NCBI GenBank assembly: GCA_020056225.1
Contig: JAGVIE010000002.1
Span: 1 to 64,000 of the forward strand
Origin: Bacteroidota bacterium
GTDB taxonomy: Bacteria > Bacteroidota > Ignavibacteria > UBA10030 > SZUA-254
Direction of reading: 5' to 3'
Length of the DNA: 64,000 nucleotides
Shown here: positions 36,808-46,111 of the stretch, piece after piece
Position numbering within the stretch: position 1 is the stretch's first letter
How the letters are laid out: each line of letters begins with the position of its first letter
Translations under genes and position numbers: made by a program
The notes under the pieces: model-generated
Told to the model about the DNA's origin: nothing
The model's input: the letters and a program-made list of their open reading frames with translations, nothing else
The model's database searches: none

Positions 36808-38448
36808 ATGGAAGATCAATCCGACAATGTTTCAGATATAAAACTCCTGCAACAGATCAGACTGCTGGACGAACGGATTCGCCGCATTGAACAGCAACTA
36901 AATTTATCATCAGAACAAATCGTCAAGGCGGAGAATCAATCCATACCGGCAATTACCGATTCAGAAGAGAGAGAAGAAAAACTGGAATTCCGAATCGGAC
37001 AATACTGGTTTGCTAAGGTCGGCATCCTCATACTTGCAATCGGGATCGGATTCTTACTTACGTTTCCGTATCAAAATCTACCGCCTGTACTGCCAAGTCT
37101 ATTCGGTTACGGTATCACTTTAGGTTTGGCAGGTTGTTCTTACTACTGGAGAAATTCTTACACCTTAATCTCACGGTATTTCATGGGAAGCGGCTTGCTT
37201 CTCTTCTATTATTCAACACTCCGGCTGCACTTTTTCAGCGATCATATCGCTGTTGAAAATATCGAGATCGAGCAATTTCTATTAGCAAGCGTCGTCCTTA
37301 TTAATATGATCATCGCCATCCGCAGGAAATCAATCTACCTTGCGGGAATTAATCTTACACTTGGATATTGTACTGCATTAACAGGCGGCGATCCATACTA
37401 CACATTCGTTTTCATCTCACTCCTTTCAGTATGTGCAGTCTTCCTTCAGATACGTTTCCGGTGGAGCTGGCTTGCTATTTATTCTTCAGCATTAGCATAC
37501 CTGTCACACGCTATCTGGTCTCTGAACAATCCCTTCATCGGCAATTCGCTTCAGATCGTATCGTCTCCCAATGTGCATGTGTATTTTATTTTGTTATATG
37601 GATTGATATACACGGTTGGTATTCTCATCCGCCCAAATCGAGACGAAGAAGATGCGCCTACAATAATAAGCGTAGTAGTGAACAGTGTAATCTGTTACGG
37701 TTTATATTTTCTGCTCACGCTCGCTTTACAATCATCCGACATCACGCCGGCTCATTTCACTGCATCAATGCCATTCCTAATATTATCATCAGTTTTTTGG
37801 ATGCGGGAAAAAGGAAAATACACAACATTTTTCTACGTTATGACAGGGTATCTTGCGTTAACTGTAGGAATTGTAAACTGGTTCGGATTGACTGCATCGT
37901 TGGTATGGCTGTCGTGGCAAAGCCTTCTTGTCATAATAACGGCAATCTGGTACCGCTCGAAATACATTGTCGTCGCTAACTTTGGGATATATCTAATCAT
38001 TCTCATTATGTACATGATCACCGAAGAAGCGATAGGTGTGATGGGTCTGAGCTTCGGGATTGTTGCGTTGTTAAGCGCACGGATTATGAACGCGAAACAG
38101 CACCGGCTTGAATTGAAAACCGAAGCCATGCGAAGCGCTTATCTTGCCTCAGCATTTGTTTTTTTCCCTTACGCGCTCTACCATCTTTTGCCCAGAGAAT
38201 ATGTAGCCCTTTCGTGGGTTGGAGTTGCTCTGATTTACTTTCTACTTAATCTGATTTTAAAAAAACAAAAATATCGATGGATGGCTGTCTTCACTCTTCT
38301 TCTCACAGTTGGTTACGTACTTTTTATAGGTATTATCAATCTGGAGCCGACGTACCGCATTCTTTCGTTTATCGTGCTGGGTATTGTGCTTTTGATAGTC
38401 TCGATGGTGTACACGCACTTACGGTCAAAGCGTAGCGAAGAGCGATAA
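36808..38448 (+). CDS. DUF2339-type polytopic membrane protein
   Basis: 546 residues. A short N-terminal coiled coil (about 10-38; 'LLQQIRLLDERIRRIEQQL') precedes about fourteen to sixteen hydrophobic helices. 'EFRIGQYWFAKVGILILAIGIGFLL' near residue 60 is the DUF2339-like signature. Function is unknown in the family. It stands alone, with 130 nt before the next gene. Confidence 0.7.
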   Translation: MEDQSDNVSDIKLLQQIRLLDERIRRIEQQLNLSSEQIVKAENQSIPAITDSEEREEKLEFRIGQYWFAKVGILILAIGIGFLLTFPYQNLPPVLPSLFGYGITLGLAGCSYYWRNSYTLISRYFMGSGLLLFYYSTLRLHFFSDHIAVENIEIEQFLLASVVLINMIIAIRRKSIYLAGINLTLGYCTALTGGDPYYTFVFISLLSVCAVFLQIRFRWSWLAIYSSALAYLSHAIWSLNNPFIGNSLQIVSSPNVHVYFILLYGLIYTVGILIRPNRDEEDAPTIISVVVNSVICYGLYFLLTLALQSSDITPAHFTASMPFLILSSVFWMREKGKYTTFFYVMTGYLALTVGIVNWFGLTASLVWLSWQSLLVIITAIWYRSKYIVVANFGIYLIILIMYMITEEAIGVMGLSFGIVALLSARIMNAKQHRLELKTEAMRSAYLASAFVFFPYALYHLLPREYVALSWVGVALIYFLLNLILKKQKYRWMAVFTLLLTVGYVLFIGIINLEPTYRILSFIVLGIVLLIVSMVYTHLRSKRSEER

Positions 38449-38578
38449 TATTGGAGAATTCACTTCGATTGCCTTCCCATGCAAACACGAACGTAACAGA
38501 TTAATCAAATTTCATACAAACTATTATTTATTGTGATTTATAATGACTATCTTGTTAAGAAGGAAGAAATAAAAACAG

Positions 38579-39646
38579 ATGAAATCATTACAAATTGGCG
38601 ACTTAACCATACCCATCCCACTAATACAGGGCGGAATGGGTGTCGGTATATCATTATCCGGCTTGGCAGCCGCTGTAGCAAACGAAGGTGGCGTAGGCGT
38701 GATATCGAGCGCCGGGCTGGGATTTTTATACAAAGAATCATCAAAAGATTTTTTAGAAGCGAACATACACGGGCTACGAGAGGAACTCCGTAAAGCCCGC
38801 GAGAAAACTTCCGGTGTTATCGGTGTAAACATTATGGTCGCAATGTCGAACTTTACCGATATGGTAAAAACGGCTATTGCAGAGAAAGCCGACATTATTT
38901 TCTCCGGAGCCGGACTTCCACTTAACTTGCCGGGCTTTCTGCAAAAAGACAGCATAACAAAATTAGTCCCAATTGTCTCTTCGGCACGAGCGGCAAAACT
39001 TATATGTGAGAAATGGAAAAAGAATTACGATTACCTTCCCGACGCGATTGTGGTGGAAGGTCCAAAGGCAGGTGGACATCTCGGATTTAAACTTGAACAG
39101 ATAGACGATGAGAACTATAAACTCGAAAAATTAATTCCCGAAGTTGTAACCGAAGTCAAACAAATTGAAGAAAAATACAATCAACCGATACCGGTAATCG
39201 CGGCAGGCGGCATTTATACCGGTAAAGATATTTATGATATTATGCAGCTTGGCGCTTCGGGTGTGCAGATGGGAACACGCTTTGTAACTACAAATGAATG
39301 CGATGCCTCAGATGCATTCAAGCAAACTTACATTGATGCAAAAAGCGAGGATATCGAGATTATTAAAAGTCCGGTAGGAATGCCCGGACGCGCGATCATG
39401 AGTAATTTTCTTGAAAAAGTAAAGCAAGGTAAGAAACAGCCGTTGCAATGTCCGTTTCAATGCATCAAGACGTGCGAAATATCCAGCAGTCCATATTGCA
39501 TAATAACCGCGCTGGTAAATGCGTTAAAAGGAAATTTTGAAAAAGGATATGCATTCGCAGGCGCGAACGCATTTAAAGCAACACATATTACTACCGTCAA
39601 AGAATTGATTCAGTCACTCCGGGATGAATTTAAAGCGAGTTCATAG
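38579..39646 (+). CDS. nitronate monooxygenase / flavin-dependent 2-nitropropane dioxygenase family
   Basis: 355 residues, TIM-barrel FMN enzyme: 'PLIQGGMGVGISLSGLAAAVANEGGVG' at the N-terminus, 'VVEGPKAGGHLGF', 'IPVIAAGGIYTGKDIYDIM' and 'LGASGVQMGTRFVTTNECDASD' are typical. Late cysteines ('CPFQCIKTCEISSSPYCI', about 300) are often seen in the anaerobe-type members. The substrate may be a nitroalkane or another ene-type compound; this cannot be read. An AGGAAG site precedes the ATG. Confidence 0.85.
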   Translation: MKSLQIGDLTIPIPLIQGGMGVGISLSGLAAAVANEGGVGVISSAGLGFLYKESSKDFLEANIHGLREELRKAREKTSGVIGVNIMVAMSNFTDMVKTAIAEKADIIFSGAGLPLNLPGFLQKDSITKLVPIVSSARAAKLICEKWKKNYDYLPDAIVVEGPKAGGHLGFKLEQIDDENYKLEKLIPEVVTEVKQIEEKYNQPIPVIAAGGIYTGKDIYDIMQLGASGVQMGTRFVTTNECDASDAFKQTYIDAKSEDIEIIKSPVGMPGRAIMSNFLEKVKQGKKQPLQCPFQCIKTCEISSSPYCIITALVNALKGNFEKGYAFAGANAFKATHITTVKELIQSLRDEFKASS

Positions 39647-39678
39647 GCACTCTTCACCGGAATATTTGTTATTCATGT

Positions 39679-40335
39679 ATGAACCTACCTTCCATCAAAA
39701 AAATCGATACTGATAAGCTTTATAAAATTACATTCGGTCTGGCAATTTTTACTATTGTCTATAACATCATCGAAGGACTTGTTTCTATTTACTTCGGTTA
39801 CCAGGATGAAAGCTTCACGCTTTTTGGTTTCGGTGTGGATAGTTTTATTGAAGCAATCTCCGGCCTCGGCATCGCGCACATGGTTATCCGCATTCGCTTG
39901 CAGCCCGATGCATGCAGAGATAATTATGAACGAACTGCGTTACGAATTACCGGTGTTGCATTTTATATTCTTACAGCCGGACTTGTTGCGACAGGTATGT
40001 ACAATATCTATATTGGACACAAACCGGAGTCAACATTCTGGGGAGTTGTCATCTCAGTAATTTCAATTGCAGTTATGTGGGCTTTGATATATTGGAAGCG
40101 ACGGATGGGTAAAGCACTCAACTCCAATGCAATACTTGCCGATGCGGAATGTACGAGAGTATGTGTAAACATGTCGATTGTACTACTTGCCGCAAGCGTT
40201 ATCTATGAGATAGCAAAGATTCCATACATCGATGCCATAGGTACACTTGGACTTGCTTACTTTTCATTCAGGGAAGGTAGAGAGTGTTTTGAGAAAGCTA
40301 AAAACAATGAGCTTTGCTCGTGTGGACAGCACTAA
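39679..40335 (+). CDS. cation-diffusion-facilitator-like membrane protein (short)
   Basis: 218 residues, about six helices. 'FGFGVDSFIEAISGLGIAHMV' resembles the metal-site helix of CDF transporters and 'NAILADAECTRVCVNMSIVLL' the fifth helix with its metal-binding Asp. The cytoplasmic C-terminal dimerisation domain of CDF proteins (about 80 residues) is absent and the protein ends 'CSCGQH', a possible metal site. The metal is unknown. Confidence 0.65.
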   Translation: MNLPSIKKIDTDKLYKITFGLAIFTIVYNIIEGLVSIYFGYQDESFTLFGFGVDSFIEAISGLGIAHMVIRIRLQPDACRDNYERTALRITGVAFYILTAGLVATGMYNIYIGHKPESTFWGVVISVISIAVMWALIYWKRRMGKALNSNAILADAECTRVCVNMSIVLLAASVIYEIAKIPYIDAIGTLGLAYFSFREGRECFEKAKNNELCSCGQH

Positions 40336-40531
40336 TTAGGACAAACCATTAGGTCCTATTCTTTCCCTTCATCCCATAAAATTATCGCAACTCTTAATAA
40401 TCTTTGCTTTACTATCCTTTATCGGCATCTTTATTTCGCCTGGTTAGTGAACTGATTTGATTTTTTCAATAATATTCTTCTTATTGAAAGCAATAAATAA
40501 CAATATTATTAAACTATCGCTTGGAGGGTTT

Positions 40532-42610
40532 ATGAATAATATCTACAAACTGATCTTTAGTTTTAGTCGGAGGGCAATAAATATCGTTCTTCTTACCACA
40601 GCCGTCGTTATCATGTCGATGTGTTATATTATGCCGGCATCATCGACGACAAAATCTTTTGCCTATGTGTCTAATCTGATTGGCTCTAAGGTATTTGTCA
40701 TCGACCTGTCAACTAATAGTATTGTTGATACAATCGACATTTTTACATCAACTGGTGGGATGGATTTTCTTATGAGTGATATACGAATTTATAAAAATAA
40801 AGCTTTCCTAACCGTTCCGGGTGATATGTTCGATCTAATCAATCAAGTTAAAATTATTGATACCGATGTAAACACTGTTATTGATTCTATTTCAACCGAT
40901 AACGCACCGTCCGGGATTGCAGTTTACAATGGCAATGTATATGTCCTGAACCGTTTCAAAAGTACAATACATGAAATAGATCCAGTAACGAACACGATAC
41001 TCCGAACCATTTCTTTTTCATCAAGTTATCCTAATCCCCCAATCTTCCTCGAGATAACAAACGATAAAATATATTTACCATTTCCCGGCTCAGGTGGAAG
41101 TGCGGGTGGTGTAGAAGTTCTCAATCTTACAACGGGATCAAAAATAAAATCAATCGGATTCGAAACGCTTGATAATTATGGTCCGATTGGTATTAAGAAA
41201 GTCGGAGCAAATAAAATATACGTTGGCGGACATCAGGATGTTGCCGTCATAGATGTTGTTTCTGATAGTATAGTCAAGACAATTCGCATCAAAGACGAGA
41301 CAGCAGGATTCATCTACGCATTTACAACTTTGGGGAATAAAGTTTACACTGCCAATGCAGAAGGAACATGCAGCGTGATAGATGCAACGGCTGATACTCT
41401 CATCAAGAAAATAATCGTAGGTTTTTGTTCCTCTTGCGCCTACTTCAATGTTGATATTGCTGCTCTTGGCAGTAAGGTATATATGTCTATACCAGGTCAA
41501 GGATTGAAAGTAATCGATGCACTAACAGATGAATTAGTCGACAGCATTGCAACTCCCGATTATGCCGGTGCCTTTGATATTTTAGATCAAAGGTTCATCG
41601 ATCTCCTTTCCATCAGTGATGTGCCGAACGATCAAGGGAAACAGGTTCAAATCATTTGGCAGAAGTTTGGCGGTGAGAATGATATCAGCAATCCGGTTAA
41701 ACAATACGGAGTATGGAGGATGGATAATTCTCCGATCTCAAAATCGATTCCTACATTGAACTCCCTCGACGAGATTGCTAATACATTCAAGGAAATAAAA
41801 GCAGGCGATAGATTCAGGATTGCCGGAGAAGTTTGGACATTTGTAGGTTGGTCGCCGGTATCCGGCTTGGATAAATATTCATTGATAGTTCCAACACTTT
41901 TCGATTCGACAATCGCTTCTGGAATGTATTGGACAAAATTTAAAGTATCCGGTCATTCATCTGATTTTACTTTACAAGTTTGGTCGAATGTTGATAGTGG
42001 TTATTCTATTGATAACCTCGTGCCTCATGCACCGATTGCCTTTAGCGCCAAGGTTGTACCATTGACAGTGCAGCTGTCATGGGAACCGCCATCTGACCCT
42101 GATGTAAATTATTATGCAATCTATCGCGGTACAACTCCAGACTTCGATTATGAGAATACCCCACCGATTGCAACGACGACGGAAACATTCTATAATGATT
42201 CTGATTTAGGGAATGGATCGTTATTTTATTATGTCTTACGCGCCTATGATTTTTCGGGTAACAAGGGAAAGACGACAAGTCTTGTCGTAGAATGGTTAGG
42301 TGTTAAAGATAATAAAGAACTTCCTAACGAATTTGCCCTGCACCAGAATTATCCAAATCCTTTCAATCCGAGTACAGTGATTAGGTACGAGCTGCCTGTC
42401 GAGAGTAAGATTACAATAAGAATTTACAACTTGCTTGGACAGATTATAGCGACTCTTGCCGATGAGGTTGCACCCGCTGGCTACGGATCAATCGAGTGGA
42501 ATCCATCAAATCTAACAAGCGGTTTATACTACTATCGTTTTGATGCGGTAAATGTAAATGATCCGAGCAACAACTTTTCACAAATGCGGAGAATGATACT
42601 CATGAAGTAA
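40532..42610 (+). CDS. secreted YVTN-type beta-propeller protein with T9SS sorting domain
   Basis: 692 residues from the ATG at 40532, which has a GGAGGG site 9 nt upstream; an earlier start at 40457 is unlikely. Signal segment (about 18-45), then about seven beta-propeller blades of YVTN type ('FAYVSNLIGSKVFVIDLST', 'GNKVYTANAEGTCSVIDAT'), a unique beta region, an FN3-like domain ('APIAFSAKVVPLTVQLSWEPP'), and the sorting CTD ('HQNYPNPFNPSTVIRYELP' to 'RRMILMK'). Like the 1415-residue protein, its CTD ends with an extended 'DPSNNFSQMRRMILMK' loop. Confidence 0.85.
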   Translation: MNNIYKLIFSFSRRAINIVLLTTAVVIMSMCYIMPASSTTKSFAYVSNLIGSKVFVIDLSTNSIVDTIDIFTSTGGMDFLMSDIRIYKNKAFLTVPGDMFDLINQVKIIDTDVNTVIDSISTDNAPSGIAVYNGNVYVLNRFKSTIHEIDPVTNTILRTISFSSSYPNPPIFLEITNDKIYLPFPGSGGSAGGVEVLNLTTGSKIKSIGFETLDNYGPIGIKKVGANKIYVGGHQDVAVIDVVSDSIVKTIRIKDETAGFIYAFTTLGNKVYTANAEGTCSVIDATADTLIKKIIVGFCSSCAYFNVDIAALGSKVYMSIPGQGLKVIDALTDELVDSIATPDYAGAFDILDQRFIDLLSISDVPNDQGKQVQIIWQKFGGENDISNPVKQYGVWRMDNSPISKSIPTLNSLDEIANTFKEIKAGDRFRIAGEVWTFVGWSPVSGLDKYSLIVPTLFDSTIASGMYWTKFKVSGHSSDFTLQVWSNVDSGYSIDNLVPHAPIAFSAKVVPLTVQLSWEPPSDPDVNYYAIYRGTTPDFDYENTPPIATTTETFYNDSDLGNGSLFYYVLRAYDFSGNKGKTTSLVVEWLGVKDNKELPNEFALHQNYPNPFNPSTVIRYELPVESKITIRIYNLLGQIIATLADEVAPAGYGSIEWNPSNLTSGLYYYRFDAVNVNDPSNNFSQMRRMILMK

Positions 42611-42634
42611 GTTAAACCGCAACCGCATTTAACG

Positions 42635-42668
42635 AAAAACCCCGACTACAACGGTTGGGGTTTTTTGT
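42635..42668 (+). terminator. Rho-independent terminator of the beta-propeller gene
   Basis: AAAAACCCC (42635-42643) pairs with GGGGTTTTT (42657-42665) around a 13-nt loop, ending in six Ts. It is 25 nt after the stop. Confidence 0.85.
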
Positions 42669-42696
42669 TTTTAGATATTGATATTCGCGGAATAGC

Positions 42697-42816
42697 CTCG
42701 AACTTTAGTTCGGGGTAACAATAATATTCAAAGCGAGGGTTTCAACCCTATAACTATGTGACTAAAGTCCAAATTTATTTTTGAGTTTTTTAGCCCCACG
42801 ATAAATCGTGGGGCTA
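42697..42816. repeat. two palindromic hairpins between convergent genes
   Basis: The first, near 42699-42712 (cgaac tttagttcg), is a small hairpin. The second (42791-42816) has a perfect 12-bp stem: tagccccacgat, loop aa, atcgtggggcta. Neither is followed by a T-run on either strand, so they look like dispersed palindromes, perhaps acting as a transcript end for both genes. Confidence 0.5.
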
Positions 42817-42854
42817 TTAATGTGTATCTTGGTACTATTTCGTAATATCAGTTA

Positions 42855-43376
42855 CTAATTATTTAAAACAAGTTTTGATATTTCTGTTATCCGCGCTAAA
42901 TGATGGTCATCGTGCTCGGCAACGAATAAAAATGAATCCATCATCCTCATAGGTGTCTTCAGCCGGGGATGAAGAGCCGTTCTAAAGACAATCTTCTCAT
43001 CGACATTCTCAAGCATAGCTACTGTTTCTCCACGAACCGCACGGAACGATGCGAGCAGTTCTAAGATTGGTTTTGAGTTGTGATTAGCATTGTGTGTCTT
43101 CGTGTTTTGTAAATCGGCGGGACATAATTCCTCTTTCCCGTTGATGAAGTCATCCAACCTGCCTTGCCAAAGGGCTTCTAAGTCTATGAGGTGACCGATG
43201 TTCTCGGCAATTGACCAGGTTCCCTCATGCTTTATTGTTAAAATATGTGGCGGCAATAATTTAATTTTCTCTTCAAGCCGTGCAGGTATTCCTCTGAGCC
43301 GCTCGACGATTGATGGAAAAATATTCTGTGCCGAGCTAAAATCGAATTTACGTTCGAACCATTTGGTTTGGGGCAT
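42855..43376 (-). CDS. DinB-superfamily protein
   Basis: 173 residues from the ATG at 43376 (MPQTKWFERKF), chosen over an earlier start at 43412. A four-helix bundle DinB-like fold is suggested by 'HEGTWSIAENIGHLIDLEALW', with His at the first metal position, and 'LFVAEHDDHHLARITEIS', with the second and third His. The family includes thiol-dependent S-transferases and damage-induced proteins; the substrate is unknown. Confidence 0.8.
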   Translation of the reverse strand: MPQTKWFERKFDFSSAQNIFPSIVERLRGIPARLEEKIKLLPPHILTIKHEGTWSIAENIGHLIDLEALWQGRLDDFINGKEELCPADLQNTKTHNANHNSKPILELLASFRAVRGETVAMLENVDEKIVFRTALHPRLKTPMRMMDSFLFVAEHDDHHLARITEISKLVLNN

Positions 43377-43484
43377 AGTTTCATTCTTTCTTAATGCCAA
43401 TTGTGGAGTCAAGGGTTACTTCCAGATGCTGACATAGCCCAACGATTTGGTGCTATTTGTGTAAAAAAAACTTGAGTGGAATTA

Positions 43485-45032
43485 CTACTTCGCAATGTCA
43501 GCAATGAACGTTGGAAAATATCTGTCTCGTAACAAGAAGCTAATCATGAGGATACCTTTATTTCGGAAAGAAATCGAGTTGGCTTTTCTTTCATAGCTGA
43601 TCATTTGAGTGTAGTCATCTCGCCAATCAAGCGAGAACTGATTGTCTGTTGACGTTACTATTGTCTCATGGTCATGAATGAAGAGTGCTTCATCATTGAG
43701 AACATGATAAAACTCCATGATCGTCTCAGATGCCCTGAAGTCGTTTGCGATGTCCTCAAACACTTTCTTGTCTCTCATAATATGGGCCATGTCTAAGCAT
43801 GCGCACGCAGCAAAACCGCCAGCATTATTGTGATCCGATAGTCCTTTAAGGTTCTCAGATAGCAATTGTTCAATCTCATCCTGCAGGGAAGAGCCAATAG
43901 CTGCAATTCCAACCTCACCTTGGCGGTCACAAAGCCAAACACAAACATTGGTCAAGAATTTTCTGAGCCGGTCTATCTCGGATAGTTTAAGCAGTGTTAG
44001 TGCAACGAACACGATTGTCACGGCGTAATTGTCGCTAAGGATCCGGTAGCATCCCTTCTGTTCGTCAATCATTCTGAGAAAAAAGGCTACCAAATCCCTG
44101 TTGCCCTTAGCTGAAGTAAGGATATAAAGCGACAACAGTTCTAAGGTATGAAGGCAAGACAAGGGATGGTAGAAAATGGCGAACACCCCCTCGTTGTCAA
44201 GCAGGTAGGGATGGGTTGTCTTGTAGTCCGAACTTGCCTTGTCAAAATGTGAGAGCACGATCTCATCAAGGTATTCTCGTATGATCTCTTTGTGCTCAGG
44301 GTACACGCCATTTTTTATCAACACTCGAACAAGTGATGCGAGAACGAGACTTGATTCATAGTGTCTTGCCTTGTCAAACAATAATTTTGAGAAGAAGTAC
44401 GATTCAAAGAATACTTGAAGCCTGTTGAGGGGGCTCGACCAATCAAGCTCCAGCCAATACTTCGAGTAGGTTTCTATGTCAAAGAAGCTGAGCGGCTCAT
44501 CATTGGCAATCTGAGAATAAAACTTGAAAAACCTTCCTGCGAACTCCGGGGAGCGGTGCAGATCAAAGAAGGGGTCAATACCGATATTCAATAAATCTGT
44601 AGTAAGCTTTGGTTTTTCCCAGGTAAGTATTGGAGTAGCATTCAGCTTCTCCTTAACAAAGCGGTTGAATTCTTGAAATTCGATTGTTGCAGGAGGTTGC
44701 ACAATTCCCGAAGTGACAAAGACAACCCGATATAGCAGCGAGCGGTCAAAATTCGGATGCGATAGTCTGTTTGTGACAGCTTCGAGAAGTTGTGGCTTGA
44801 TCTCGGTTCTGAAACGATTAAGATTGACGTCTCCAGTCTTAATCTGAAACGAGTATTGGACTTCTCCGCTGGGTTCCTTCAGTTTTGCAATGAAATCTTT
44901 GCCGAACTCGGTTGTGCCATGAATGAGATGAATGTCATAATATCCGCACAACTCTAGGAGCTGCATAAATGGGAGGAAAAACTGAAGTTCCTTAGTTGAC
45001 GTAAGATAATCGTCGATAACACTTCTTAACAT
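43485..45032 (-). CDS. Mrr-like nuclease-motif protein of an uncharacterised two-gene cassette
   Basis: 515 residues, function not recognised overall. The N-terminal 70 residues carry a restriction-like core: 'HGTTEFGKDFIAKL' (Asp46) then 'YSFQIKTGDVN' (Gln63-x-Lys65), the Mrr-type D...QxK pattern. Residues 80-130 continue the alpha/beta fold ('LLYRVVFVTSG'). The remaining ~380 residues are helical and repeat-like ('ILTSAKGNRDLVAFFLRMID', 'IVFVALTLLKLSEIDRLRKFL'), without a domain I can name. The gene starts inside the preceding gene (41-nt overlap) with an AAGGA site, so the two are cotranscribed. Confidence 0.6.
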   Translation of the reverse strand: MLRSVIDDYLTSTKELQFFLPFMQLLELCGYYDIHLIHGTTEFGKDFIAKLKEPSGEVQYSFQIKTGDVNLNRFRTEIKPQLLEAVTNRLSHPNFDRSLLYRVVFVTSGIVQPPATIEFQEFNRFVKEKLNATPILTWEKPKLTTDLLNIGIDPFFDLHRSPEFAGRFFKFYSQIANDEPLSFFDIETYSKYWLELDWSSPLNRLQVFFESYFFSKLLFDKARHYESSLVLASLVRVLIKNGVYPEHKEIIREYLDEIVLSHFDKASSDYKTTHPYLLDNEGVFAIFYHPLSCLHTLELLSLYILTSAKGNRDLVAFFLRMIDEQKGCYRILSDNYAVTIVFVALTLLKLSEIDRLRKFLTNVCVWLCDRQGEVGIAAIGSSLQDEIEQLLSENLKGLSDHNNAGGFAACACLDMAHIMRDKKVFEDIANDFRASETIMEFYHVLNDEALFIHDHETIVTSTDNQFSLDWRDDYTQMISYERKANSISFRNKGILMISFLLRDRYFPTFIADIAK

Positions 45033-45561
45033 AGAATTCCTTCTTCTTCCGCTCTATTATCCGGTTGTGGCGTTCCTCCTGCTCTGGAGTGAACTTTATG
45101 CTCGCAAGTTGCTTTATCATGTCGGGACCAGCAATAAACGATTGCTTTATTAACTCCCCATTCGCATCAAATCTCATCTCAGTCTTTTCAATAATGTCAA
45201 GGATCATATCAGCATTAGGTGGTTGTCCCTTAGTATTGACAACATTACCCGTAAGTGAAGTGACAGTATCAAGAGTTCGATACATCATCCTGTGCATCTC
45301 GGTGACTCGGTGCTCAGTGAACTCATAAATGCTTTGAGTAAAAGCCCCTAAGTCATATTCCGAAATAGCGTCATGCGAAATCTCAATCGTAAACGAGATT
45401 TTGTTCAGTGGTGTAACTGCCTCTTTCTCGTTGATTTGGTAGCGGAACCCTCCAGCGTGCAAAGTTCTCACTGATCCGATTTGGTTTAAGATTGGATCGA
45501 GCGATACAATATAGGCAAGGTATTTCCGCAAAATGTCAGCTTCAATTTCTCGGTATTTCAT
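44992..45561 (-). CDS. unknown partner of the Mrr-like gene
   Basis: 189 residues from the ATG at 45561; a GTG at 45567 is the alternative. I recognise no family. It has an N-terminal helix ('EIADILRKYLAYI'-like region), a beta-rich middle ('GGFRYQINEKEAVTPLNKISFTIEIS'), a helix with 'FTEHRVTEMHRMMYRTLDTV', a possible DNA- or protein-binding region, and a highly charged C-terminal helix ('EERHNRIIERKKKEF'). It overlaps the 515-residue gene by 41 nt, and both are on the minus strand downstream of an AT-rich region. It could be a sensor or regulator of the nuclease-like partner. Confidence 0.55.
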   Translation of the reverse strand: MKYREIEADILRKYLAYIVSLDPILNQIGSVRTLHAGGFRYQINEKEAVTPLNKISFTIEISHDAISEYDLGAFTQSIYEFTEHRVTEMHRMMYRTLDTVTSLTGNVVNTKGQPPNADMILDIIEKTEMRFDANGELIKQSFIAGPDMIKQLASIKFTPEQEERHNRIIERKKKEFYVKKCYRRLSYVN

Positions 45562-46111
45562 TATCACTCTCGTACTGTAAATGACACATAATTTTGAGGA
45601 GAAACAACGTGTTAATTTCTACCGCAAAGGTGGTGTTATGTTTTTACTTTATATATGTTTACAAATTATAACATTAAATTAGGATAACCCAAAACCACCC
45701 GTTCGTGTTCCAAACTACGGGTTGTCCAAATTCGCTATGGTTAATTTAAACTTGCCATTACCGTAAACCCGCTTTACAATCCCATCGTCTCATAAAAGGT
45801 CAAATTTATTCACCATAAGATATAAAATAATAGTGCTTACGTCAAGTAAAAACTTCTCAATGAGTAAGAAACCTCCTATTTAATCTTCTCGCGGTATGTG
45901 AAGACACCGGGTTAAATACATATTGTATTTTGCAATCTTCTCAAATTCAATTCCCAAAAAGAGTTAACGAATATCTCCGATTCATAGCTTCGTGGAATTG
46001 CATTATGCAATTCACGGGTCTTGAAATTATACTTTGAGCATCGATAAAAGCCAATCTTTCATGGTATCCTATTTGCATGATATATGTTTAGTCAAACATC
46101 AAGGAGTAATT
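45562..46111. other. 550-nt intergenic region between the two-gene cassette and the TonB-like gene
   Basis: No gene is supported. It is AT-rich. It holds an imperfect inverted repeat (ggataaccc near 45681 with gggttgtcc near 45718) and a perfect palindrome near 45995-46013. The divergent promoters of the two flanking genes should lie here. Confidence 0.6.
45995..46013. promoter_or_regulatory. perfect palindrome upstream of the TonB-like gene
   Basis: gaattgcat, t, atgcaattc: arms of 9 bp with one central base, about 100 nt before the ATG. Its size suits a dimeric regulator's operator; that is inference. Confidence 0.4.
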
